Assembly: GCA_026545225.1 (NCBI GenBank)
Contig: CM048849.1
Span: forward strand, 46,279,336-46,343,335
Direction: 5' to 3'
DNA from: Cornus controversa
Lineage: Eukaryota; Streptophyta; Magnoliopsida; Cornales; Cornaceae
DNA: 64,000 bases
A program made the translations under genes and the position numbers. The stretch's first letter is position 1; each line of letters begins with the position of its first letter. The notes beneath the pieces were generated by a model. That model saw nothing but the letters and a program-made list of their open reading frames with translations. It ran no database searches and had not been told where the DNA came from. Below, one piece after another: positions 34,601-44,227 of this stretch.

Positions 34601-37600
34601 CAGCCCACTTTAGACTTTCGGCAGACTTGTCACCACATACCGAGGAGGAGGTGGAGCACATGTCTCGTGTTCCTTATGCTAGTGCAGTTGGTAGCATCAT
34701 GTATGCTTTGGTGTGCACTAGGCCAGGCATTTCACATGCAATTAGTGTAGTGAACAGATACATGGATAGACCTGGGAAGGTCCATTGGCAGGCTGTGAAA
34801 TGAATATTGCGATACTTGCGAGGCACTGCAGATGTTGGATTAGTCTATGACAGAGGCAACGACACGTTTGGAAGTGTTGTTGGATATGTTGATTCGGATT
34901 ATACTGGAGATCTTGATAGGAGGAGGTCTTTGACATGGTATGTCTTTACTCTTTGTGAGAGTGTGATCAGTTGGAAGGCGACTTTGCAGTCTACAATTGC
35001 ATTGTCTACTACAAAGGCCGAGTACATGGTAGCCACAAAGGCAATGAAGGAAGCTCTATGGCTTAGAGGCTTAGTTAGTGATCTGGGCTTGCAACAAGAT
35101 GATTTGTGCCACAGCCAGAGTGCTATACATCTGACTAAAAATTAGATGTTCCATGAGAGAACCAAACACATTGATGTCATGTTGCACTTCATCAGAGATG
35201 TGATTGCACAGGGTGCTATTGCAGTTAGGAAGATTGGAACAACAGAGAATCCGACAGATATGATGACTAAGGTCATTCCTACTATCAAGCTCAGACACTG
35301 TCTGGGTTTGATTGGTGTTTGCAGTTGCTGAGGCCCTTAAGGGTATGAAAGGAGTAGCTGGGATTGAGGAACTTCGCGGAATTCGAGCCAAGGTGGAGAT
35401 TTGTTATGTTGTGGTCCGAATTTTATCTCGGCTCGGGTTGCATTGCGACATGGTTTTGACCCGAGAAATGGGCTTTGTGCGGCTTTAAGCCACCAAAGCC
35501 ACTGGAAAATTTTATGACCCGTTTTTCACTTGCAGGTTTTGGACCCTTCTTAGGACTCTCTTGTAGCTCGGTATATAAGGGCATCTAGGGTTTGGAGTGG
35601 GATAGAGAGAGAAAACACTGAAAACTCAGAAAGAGAGTGAGAGTTAGGGTTTGGGGTTGAAACTTATAATCTCCTAATTTCGCATAGTGAAAACTTTCGC
35701 CGGATCTTCGCCGGAGATGTAGGCACATCGCCGAACTACGTAAACTCTTGTGTTCTGTGTGTTGTGCTTATTTCGTTTTCTGTCGTGTTTTGTGATTGCG
35801 CTTGGTTCGCGGTTGTTTGCCATAACAGGAGCGTTGATTCAAATACATTCAAAAGCTTCGATAGAGACCCATATAATCAATCTACACAAGCTAATTCAAA
35901 GTTTGGACAACTAGTTGGCATAGAACAATCAAGGTAGAAGAAGCGGATCATATTAGAAGTGGATTTGTTGATCAACAATACCAAAAAAAAAAAAAAACTC
36001 GGATGGGATATCTAAAGTTCGACCTGTCAACGGATTGGATTCGGACCGCACCTGGCTTGATCCAATCCAAATCCAATAGGAAATATATCGGATCCGAATT
36101 AAATAAAACAACGGATTATCTACTATTGAATCCATATCCGATTTTGTAGTTTATCAGATATTCAATCCGATAACCCAATCCATTAAAAGGTTTATTTTTT
36201 GTTAAATATTTTTTTTTTTTAAATTTTAAATGAGAGAGAGAGAGAGAGGCAAAACAATATGAACAAAAGAGAAGAAATTATATATTTGATTCATAGTTAA
36301 AGAGAAAGACAATAAAGAGAAAAAATCAATAGGAGGAAGAAAATAGTTAAAAAAAATGAAGAAAAACTGATATAATTAAGAGTTTCAATATTATACATGA
36401 TAAAACACTATGTAAACAACATTTTTAATTAATTTTTCATCAACTGCATACCAATTGAATGATAGATAATATATGTATAGCATATTATATATTATATTTG
36501 GTTGGATTCAGGTCTTTAACGGATTAAATATTCAATCCATCTCCGAGATATCATATCAGATTCAGACTGGATTCGAATCGAAATCCGATCCATTGACAGG
36601 TCTATTTGGAGTGTGTCTGGATCAAAAGGTAACATAGGTGATTGTAATTCTAGGGTAAGAACCTAAGATCTATAGTTTTAACCTTTTTCTTTATAAAAGA
36701 TTTTGTGGTTTTTCACATAAATCTGGTGTTTCACGTGGATTGTTTTTTATTTTAAAATCTGCAATACTTTTCATTTACATTCTTGGTGATTAATAAACTA
36801 GTTAAATCTTAAATTGTTAGTTACAAAGAAGTCTTAAACCTCCCTTTGGGTCTAGTCAGGAGTAATACTCTGACATAGCCTAGGGTGCAGGTCCTTTCCT
36901 CACAATCTTCCTCTATGACCTCCCTTTCATGAACAAATCGGCATAGCCACTTGGCCCACTTCCCAAACAAGGCTCAATTAAGAGAAAGCTTACTGAGGCC
37001 CAAGCAGCCACGATTAGTAGGGGTATACATTGTATCCCAGTCCACCAAGTGATATTTGAATTCCTTTTACAATCTTTCCATTCAATTAGCCACCAAAGCT
37101 GGTAATGGAAAGAAACATGAAGTATGTCGGGAGCTGGAAAGCAAGATCTCGACCAATGTTAATCTGCCCTCTTAAACAGACACCATCCCTTCCACTCTAC
37201 CAATCTCCTCTCTTCAACCTTTCCACCATCACTTCCCAAACTCTATTTGCTTTAAAAAGGAGCCCACAGATATTGAAGAGACCCCATATTGCATCTCAAA
37301 AAATGGAACAATACTCACCAACGCTCCTACTGGGACTCACCCAGGTCTAACACAGTTTTAAAGCACAAAAACAGACGTTACAAGAACCTGAGCCACTCTC
37401 CTTTGCCCCATTGAGAAAAAGAAAACAAATGTATCATCCCCGCACAGCAAGTGACAGAGTAATTGACTGCCCCTCCATCCTCCACAGTTGTAATTTATCA
37501 ATGCCTTTGGCAGTAGACAACTCAAAGCTTCCCTCACCAGAATAAACTGTAGGGATAGCTAGTTTCCTTGACCCAAACCCATCAAGGAAATAAAGGAACA

Positions 37601-40600
37601 GGCTGGTGAACCATTCACCAAGATTAAGAATTTCACTTTGGAAATCCGAAATCCACACTTCATCTATCATAGAAACATCCTGTACAGAATATAAAGGACT
37701 TGCCATTTTACATGGTCATATGCTTTAAAATATTAAGTTTACAAATCAACCCAACTCCTCACTTTTATGTCTCAACTCCACTCCACCTTATTCAGAGTAG
37801 AGCTTATATGAAAACTACTGCATAATCAGAAAGGTGGATCCTATTGTATTTTGGCCTCTTACTGCACTTTAAACATTCCTATTCCCATCACATGAGAATA
37901 ATTGAATAGACTTCCTTCTACATGTGCATCGTCCTCTTTCGCCTTAACAAATAAACCCCTTGACACCAAAGGCTATTTTTTCTCATGCTCAGATTTAGAC
38001 TCTATGCAAGGAACATTGAAAGTACCTTCACTAAAGGGAAAACAAAAACAACAAAAAATCAACATCAGACACTTGGTCATAATGCCTTATATAAATTTGT
38101 TAAACTTGGTAGTTATGGGCACTCGAACATTCATGATGCTCATATTAAACATCTCTCCTACTTAGATAAATTTTAATAATTTTGAAATATTTTTGAAGCA
38201 CAAGAATCACTGACATTTCCTTTGCAGATGAAGTCAAATTCATCAAAGAATAAAAAACGAGACATGTTTTAATAGCTAATATCTTCAAATAGAAATATTC
38301 ATTTTCTAAGTTATGCATGCAAGTGCTTTGGTTAAAATTAGATGACACTAAATATATCTGCTAAATTTCCTCCGACAATTTTTAACATGTTAAGAACTGC
38401 TTTTGCATCCACGGATGTGCCTGCCTTGATGATGTCTTGCACCATTTTGTAGTCTGTGACCACCCCTCGGTAGTAAACGGAGGAACTAATTTCCATTTCG
38501 TGTGAGCATGCTTGAGATGTTGTACCTTAGATACTGCCAATAGCGAGGGACGTTTGGTCTATGTTCCTGGTAGCGTTTGGTATGGACTGGGTGTTTCCTA
38601 GATCCATGAAGAATACGATCGAGGCTTGGGGAGGGTGTACAGTGGACAGCCGAGTCAGAGATGCTTGGAGAGTCACTCCCCTTTGTTTATGGTGGGGTTT
38701 GCGGCAAGAGAGGAATATGAGGCGCTTTGAGGATGTGGAGTCTTCTATTTGGTCTCTCAAATATAAAATTCTAACTCTTTTATTTTTTTGGGTATACGGA
38801 AAAAATTGTACATCGGATGGTCAAGTAGTGGACCTTCTTGATAGCTTTAGTTTTTAGTCGACCGGTTCTCAGCTCTTTGTAAATCATCGAGTTCACTCCC
38901 CTTTGAGCGTCTTTCTAATGGAATTTTATTTATCAAAAAAAAAATTACCTCCCCTCTAGATAGAGAAAAATACACGGACCTCCCCTAAGTTTTGAAAAAT
39001 TACACTGTCCTTCCCCGTTAGAAACGGCTGTTAAAGTCCGTTGACTGAACATGCAATTTTACAATATTGCCCTTACTAGTTAAATTAAATTTTTAATTCA
39101 AAATCATACATTAATCAAAACCATAAACATTTATATAATATATATATATAAATGTGTGTTTACAACTTTACATATATAAACATAGAATAGAGAGAGTCTA
39201 GAGAGTCCTAGCCAAGCTCGCTCAAAGCTTCAAGCCTGTACCGTTAATGGCATTCTCTATTAGGTTCAATCGTTTCATCATCTCAAGCCATCCCAAGACC
39301 TCCAAAGACATTCTCAATAGCTCGGCTTTCACTGATCAACCCGTAAAAGAGTCTGCCTATGAGTTTCTCTTCCACAGAGCAATGGATTTCGCTCTGTATG
39401 GAGAGCATTGGAGGAACTTGAGGAGCAATTCTGCAACCCATTTGGTTAGTCCAAAGAGAATCACTTGCTTTAGGGAGTTTCAGCAAAATATTGGGATCAA
39501 AATTGTTGGTGAAATCATGGACTTGATAGAGAGAAATGGTGAGGTTGAGGTCGAGAGAGTTTGCATTTTGGGTCTCTGAACAATGTGATGATTAGTGTGT
39601 TTGGAAGGTCTTATGAGTTAGTATTGTTGGTGATGGGTATGTACTTGAGGGTTTAGTGAGTGAAGGGTATGAAATGCTTGTAAACATAAACAACGAAAGA
39701 TATATTCACACACAAATATATATACATATATGAATATATATATATAGAGGGCATGTAAGAGAAAATTAGGTGTTAGTGAGAGGACAAAAGTGTCTCAACA
39801 GACATTTCAAGGGCAGAATATCCATTTTAAGCTTGATAAAGTGATGACATCAACGTTGACTACCTTTGACCGTAACGGAGACTGATGGCAGGGGTCAGTT
39901 TGTTACAAAGGTGCAAATTAGAGGGGGTTAGTTGAGATTTTCCAAAACTTTGAGAAATCCATGTGTTGCAACTCCATCTCCTTATTGGCATTTTGTTTGG
40001 CTCCTTCCATGGACAGACTATGAAATCTGAGCTTGTATGTTTATGATAAAAATCAATTGTTCACTTGAATTCTTTCTCATTAATCTTCGATCTTATGCAG
40101 TACTCCAACAAAGCTCGAAATTTTTTGGTAAAAATAATTGTTCATTTTCTTTTCAGTGTCAAAGAAATTGAAATTCCTAAATCAATGATAGCAAATTTGG
40201 GTTAGATTATATCCATAAGAAACAGGTATGTATCCAAAAGAAACAGGCATGTACATTATATAGATATAAGGAAGAGTACCTTTGTCCATTTAAAATTGGT
40301 TGAAATGGTAATTTAGTATACTAATAGGGTCATTTAATTCTTTTTACTTCAATTAAGGGTAGTTTCGGCAGTTTGAAAATATACCACTGACGAGCTTAAC
40401 AGTCAACTAAAGCCAGGGATGGTCGGAGTAATTTGAACAAATCCAGGGGACGTTGACTACACTTTTGCCAATAGTTTCACCGCAAGATACTTGGATTAAA
40501 AATTTACCTTTAAATATATTATGAGTATAATGATAATTTTTTCCCAAAGACATATAATTTTTAGTATAGAAGTATGTAAGCTATGGCCAGGTACAAATCC

Positions 40601-43600
40601 ATCTTTTCTGATATCTGTATTGAAATGGGAAAGTTGAATTTTTAGAAACTTACAAAATTATATAAAATTTCAAAAAGAGATATTACTAGGAAACTAAGAT
40701 ATAATTATGTGTGTATGTTTTGAAGTAAATTAGAATTGACCTTTTACAACTTTATTCAGTTCTACACAAAGCACATTGATTTACACTTCTAAAAAGTTCT
40801 TTTATCATATTTTACAATTGATAGAAGAAATTGAGTTTGTTGCTAGCTAAGAAGCACAAACACTTCTGAAGTGTCGTGTCCGTGTCGGACACCGACACTT
40901 TTTGGACACTCCTGGACACATCTCTGACACACCATAGCCGTGTCCATAATTTAAAAATACTCTTCATTATTCCAGACACTTAACTGACACATCTTGGACA
41001 CTTAACCGACACATTTCGAACACTTGGCCGACACATCTCGGACACTTGGCCAAACACGTGACAGACTTAGAAACAAGTATGTAATGAAAAAAAAAAAAAC
41101 TATAATGACAAGATAAGATGGTACGAGCATATATAATATAATATAATATATTCTTTTTGATATTTGAATTGCTTCAATTTCTAACTTCTGTAACTTTAGT
41201 ATAGAAATTATAAATTAATTAATGTTCTATAATTGTCTTATCCAGTAAATATATAAATAAAAATTTATATTTATATTAGCCGTGTCCATGTCCTACTTTT
41301 TTATGTTGTGTTTAGTACGCAAAAATGGAATGAAATGGAATGGAATGCTCAGTCCAACCATTCTTTTGTTTGGTATAAATTTTATGGTGAGAATGGTCAT
41401 TCCCTTGGAATGAAAATCAATTCCCCAGAATTAAAATTCATTCCATAGTTAAACCTATGGAATGGGCATTCCATTCCGAACAAAATTAAAAAAAAAATCA
41501 TATGACCAAAAAACCCTTCACCTTTATCACCACCACCACTTCCACCACCACACAGACTCTACCACCACCGCCGCCTCCACCCCCACATCGCCACCTTCCT
41601 ACTCCACCACACCACCACCTCCATATCGCCACAGTCCTCCACCACTGCCACCGCCACCACATCGCCAACTTCCTCCACCACCACACCACCACCTCCACCG
41701 CCAACTTCCTCCACCACCACACCACCACCTCCACCGCCACCCCCACCACGCCACTGCCACCACCCCTACCGCACCACCACCACATCGCCACCTTCCTCCA
41801 CCGCCACCCCCATCACACCACTCCACCACCTCCACATCGCCGCCGCCACCGCCACCTCGCCACCTTCCTCCACCGCCACACCACTCCACCCCCTCCCTCC
41901 ACTGCCACCACCACCACCACCACACTACACCAACACCTCCACATCGCCACCGCCACCCCAATCGCACCACTGCCACATTGTCACCTTCCTCCACCGCCAC
42001 CCCCACCACACCACTCCACCACCTCCAATCGCCAACCCCACCACACCACTCCACCACCACACCTCGCCATCACCTCCACATCGCCACCTTCCTCCACCAC
42101 CACATATTTGTTGGTTTAATTTATTTGTCAATATGAGGGGTATTTTGGATAATTTGATTTAAAATTTATTTCATTCCCACCTCATTTCATATTTGCAACC
42201 AAACAATAGAATGAGAATGGTCATTCCATTCCATTCTTATTCTCATTCCATTCACAGCTTCATTCCATTCCATTCACGCATACCAAACACGGCATTAGAG
42301 TTTGACGTGTCGACGTATCCGTGTCGTATCGTGTATCCATGTCCATACTTCTTAGGTTGCTAGATACTCAACTCAACTCTAACAAATTCTTTTTCCCAAC
42401 TACTTAGGATCAGTCACATAAATTTTTTTTTTCCATTCCGCTTCATCCAAGGCCATAGTCTCAATCAAACCACATGTTACCATATCCTTACTAAATCTAG
42501 CTACATCATGCTGAACATCCATCTCAAAATTCACATTTCTAACACACTTAATGAATATGTTGTTGCTAGATTTGACCCAAAACTTAAATCCTACAACAAA
42601 AACTATGTATGGTTTGTGATTGTGTTGTGTACCAATTAAGTGGATGTCAGAACTTTTCCGTGAATTCGAACTCGCACATGATATGGTCCAACTTAAATGT
42701 GTCTCTAAATTCATACGATTGCACTATTCTAGGATATTTGCACACATGGGGCTCTAATTGTAACTTTGATTATATGTTGTGCTCTAAAGCATCCGAATAC
42801 ATAAACTTATCTACTGATGAATTTAATTCTTGTAGTTTAAAAGAATCAACAGCAATGTAATAAACTGGTGTCTACTACTGTTCTAAGGACATCATGAAAT
42901 CAAGTCTTTGTATCCTGTTTTCATAACAAAAAGGGATTAGGGTGGGAACCTAGATTACAGACTCAAGATTTTATCTGTCTAGAAAAAAGAATACATTGCC
43001 ATAGTGGCAAATCGACATTCCTATCACAAATAAGTCTTAGTGCGTAGAAACATTATGTTGATAATGCTTTCACATGGTTTAAATTTATGCACGAAATTAC
43101 CAAGCAGGTGGACACATTGCTTGAGCTTACAAACTAACCAAGCAATAGTAAAGCTAAGGCCGTGAAGCGTGAGAAGAGGATTCATGCCTAAGAGCAACCA
43201 CTTCGTGCAAATAAAGTGGAAGGTTAGGTCTGCAATCCACCCCAGAAACCTTAATTTACAGGAACCTACATTGGGTAATAGTCTTTGTTTATCATTGCTT
43301 GAGCTTATCTTTGCACCAAACAAGTCTAGTTTGGAGCTCTTTAGCATCACTATTATTTTCTAAGATTCTGTCTCTTGAATTTTCAGAATGAAATATAAAA
43401 TATTCTTTCTAAAGGACCCCGGATGGCAAGAGGCATTACCAAATCAAGATTTTGAACCATGTTCCTAGTGATGACCAACCACAGAGACAGTATGAGTAAA
43501 AATATGTCTAAGGTCCAATGACCTATTGAAACTTGAGGAGGATTTCCAGTTTCTTCATTACTCCTTGTAGTCAAAGAAGTTCTTTGCAGTGCTACAAGTT

Positions 43601-44217
43601 TGCTTATTGTGGTTCTTTGACCGCAAACAGCATTATCTTCTCTCTATCATTTTTTTATAGAAAAGCATCCTCTTGTTTTGCATCATAATGTGTATTAAAA
43701 TAAGTTCATTAGGCAAACACCTCAAACCACAAGAGTTGTAACAGAATGATATCCTGGATAAATTTAAAATTAGCACATAAAAAGTGCAGCATACACTCCA
43801 CTAACAACAGTCACGATTATTTTAGCATTTAGTAATATATCTTAAGTGCTATGAAATGGAGGAACCGTTAAATAAATCATAAACTTACTGCATCTTGGCC
43901 ATTTTATCAGGGTCCCCACTAGATGGAAGCTTTCCAAGCTCAACATCCATGTTTTCATCCTCTTCCTCCTCATCTTCTTCTTTGTTGGTCTTGCTGGTTG
44001 GGATAGTGGTCCTAGCGGAGGTTGATGCAACAGCAGTCGAAGTTGATGGCTTTGTAGGATGAATATTGGCTCTAACATCTTCATCATCCTGAACATTAAA
44101 AGTGATCTGTGCTGCGGGAGTTTGAGTTTCAATCTCATCAGGGGCAATGGGGGAATTAGGTGGTGATTCCTCTTGCTCCTCAAATGCAACTTCAAAAGGA
44201 TCCTTTGATTGCTTCAT
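31532..44217 (-). CDS. TAF11: Transcription initiation factor TFIID subunit 11 (TAF11)
   Basis: A TBP-associated factor of TFIID that pairs with TAF13 through a histone fold in the nucleus during RNA polymerase II preinitiation. Four coding exons splice in phase to 214 codons, close to the roughly 210 of plant TAF11. The N-terminal part starts MKQSKDPFEVAFEEQEESPP and has the acidic run EEDEEEEDENMDVELGK; SSGDPDKMAKMQ precedes the TAFII28 domain. That domain contains EEQMSRYESFRRSGFQKANM, LTGSAKISIPMTIVVSG, IAKMFVGELVETA, and ends ESGPIRPCHIREAYRRLKLE and RSVQRLFR. All borders are GT..AG. No stops or frameshifts are present. The first coding intron is about 11.1 kb and packed with transposons. 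This is the window's most secure functional gene. Confidence 0.96.
31965..32064 (-). other. TAF11: TAF11 coding exon 3
   Basis: Acceptor AATGCAG, donor GTACAC. It encodes LLASLTGSAKISIPMTIV to GELVET plus the first base of Ala, the core of the histone fold. Confidence 0.93.
32676..32763 (-). other. TAF11: TAF11 coding exon 2
   Basis: Acceptor CTTCAG; first base G completes the Gln codon of exon 1. It encodes SILSQFAEEQMSRYESF and on to NMKR, with donor GTATGC. Confidence 0.93.
32764..34221. other. TAF11 intron, 3' part
   Basis: Non-coding. CTCACCC and ACTTGCTAAAATC words are duplicated near 33,580-33,620. No other gene is seen. Confidence 0.6.
34227..35827 (+). mobile_element. Internally deleted Ty1/copia element
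   Basis: A 5' LTR remnant (TGTTATGTTGTGGCCC at 34,227) runs only about 60 bp before joining RT sequence (YGLKQSPRQWYKRF, LLLYVDDMLIV). RNase H follows: ALSTTKAEYMVATKAMKEAL and the end block FHERTKHIDVMLHFIRD. A purine-rich tract (AAGGTGGAGAT) precedes the 3' LTR. Everything from gag to the front of RT is missing. Stops and frameshifts break the frame. Flanks GGAGT (34,222-34,226) and GGAGC (35,828-35,832) look like a 5-bp target duplication with one change. Confidence 0.9.
35402..35827 (+). repeat. 3' LTR of the copia element (426 bp)
   Basis: Begins TGTTATG and ends CATAACA, perfect short inverted ends. It contains a TATA-like GGTATATAAGGGC near 35,570 followed by the GAGAGAGAAAAC leader. 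Confidence 0.88.
36021..36602. mobile_element. TIR element, 582 bp (GACCTGTCAA ends)
   Basis: GACCTGTCAACGGAT at the left and ATCCATTGACAGGTC at the right are inverted repeats with one mismatch; subterminal GGATTGGATTCGGA-like words extend the similarity. The interior is AT-rich with a GA run near 36,233 and no coding. Flanking duplication is unclear. Confidence 0.7.
36603..36845. other. Intronic spacer
   Basis: Nothing recognised. Confidence 0.5.
36846..37740 (-). pseudogene. L1-type LINE RT fragment
   Basis: On the minus strand: KAYDHVKWQVLYILYRM at the front, ILVNGSPACSFIS with decayed GLGQGN (compare SRGLRQGDPLSP), ALSCLLPKALINYNC, LLCGDDTFVFF (FADDT palm motif altered) and, towards 36,930-37,030, LSLNxALFGKWAKWLCRF. 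Stops and frameshifts are numerous. It is in the same orientation as TAF11 and lies in its intron. Confidence 0.85.
37741..38344. other. Intronic spacer
   Basis: Short overlapping open frames without recognisable motifs; no supportable gene. Confidence 0.45.
38345..38520 (-). pseudogene. Unidentified coding-like stretch
   Basis: One minus-strand frame is open with protein-like composition: EISSSVYYRGVVTDYKMVQD, then IIKAGTSVDAKAVLNML and a stop after ADIFSVI. No ATG-led full gene is visible. It directly precedes a LINE tail on the other strand. The family was not recognised; it may be a captured exon. Confidence 0.3.
38530..38945 (+). pseudogene. LINE 3' end (zf-RVT region) with A tail
   Basis: The frame SMFLVAFGMDWVFPRSM to WGLRQERNMRRFEDVE and a hydrophobic end matches the C-terminal zf-RVT region of plant L1 ORF2. 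A TTTATTTATC and A10 tail closes it near 38,945. 5' truncated; no clear target duplication. Confidence 0.75.
38950..39985. mobile_element. Possible Pack-type TIR element carrying a CYP78A fragment
   Basis: The left flank of the P450 fragment (ACGGACCTCCCCTAAGTTTT, near 38,974) and the reverse complement of its right flank (TGGATTTCTCAAAGTTTTGG, near 39,960) are similar in part, as diverged TIRs would be. No target duplication was found, so this is tentative. Confidence 0.4.
39247..39650 (+). pseudogene. Cytochrome P450 (CYP78A-type) fragment
   Basis: The frame holds SSHPKTSKDILNSSAFTDQP, VKESAYEFLFHRAMDFALYG and the helix-C HWRNLRSNSATHLVSPKRI, ending IVGEIMDLIERNGEVEV. This matches the N-terminal third of plant CYP78A monooxygenases. 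A frameshift follows; the continuation (LNNVMISVFGRSYE) is in another frame. The I-helix, ExxR and heme-Cys regions are absent. The fragment lies antisense inside a TAF11 intron and cannot make an enzyme. Confidence 0.85.
39990..40838. other. Intronic spacer
   Basis: Non-coding. AGCTTAACAGTCAACTAAAG and GGGGACGTTGACTAC near 40,395-40,460 echo the flanks of the P450-carrying segment, so part may belong to a related element. Confidence 0.4.
41304..42294. mobile_element. Harbinger-type non-autonomous element (991 bp) nested in the hAT MITE
   Basis: Ends TGTTGTGTTTAGTACGC and the inverse of TGCCGTGTTTGGTATGC, continued by ATGGAATG-rich subterminal repeats on both sides; TTA flanks on each side fit a 3-bp PIF/Harbinger target duplication. 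There is no transposase. The core is a C-rich minisatellite. Confidence 0.85.
41517..42108. repeat. CCACCACC/CATCGCCACC minisatellite
   Basis: About 590 bp of C/A-rich + strand made of CCACCACAC, CCTCCACCGCCAC and ACATCGCCACCTTCC words in higher-order repeats. Long open frames rich in His/Pro/Thr (+) or Gly/Trp (-) arise on both strands only because of the composition. The minus strand is GGTGG-rich. Confidence 0.93.
42364..43888. other. TAF11 intron, 5' part
   Basis: Several short open frames on both strands without recognisable motifs. No gene supported. Confidence 0.5.
43889..44217 (-). other. TAF11: TAF11 coding exon 1
   Basis: 109 full codons plus CA of the next. Donor GTAAGT follows. 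The variable acidic N-terminal half is encoded here. An AG acceptor candidate at 44,226-44,227 places a 5' UTR intron just upstream of the ATG. Confidence 0.93.
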
Positions 44218-44227
44218 TGTCTTCTCT

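Larger units (their letters stand above)
40847..42355. mobile_element. hAT-type MITE, copy 2, split by a nested element
   Basis: Starts CTAAGAAGCAC and ends CATACTTCTTAG; the 8-bp target duplication GTTGCTAG is intact at 40,839-40,846 and 42,356-42,363. The interior has the same GTGTCGGACAC/GGACACTT words as the element at 30,519. Without the nested 991-bp element and one TTA it would be about 515 bp. Confidence 0.92.

Noticed and set aside
41462-42136. Long open frames on both strands, His/Pro/Thr-rich or Gly/Trp-rich
   Set aside because: They arise from a C-rich minisatellite with few T/A-containing stop codons, inside a non-autonomous transposon; several frames are open at once.
43842-44195. 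117-codon minus-strand frame overlapping TAF11 exon 1
   Set aside because: Out-of-frame shadow of the acidic TAF11 N terminus; the other frame matches TAF11 and splices in phase.
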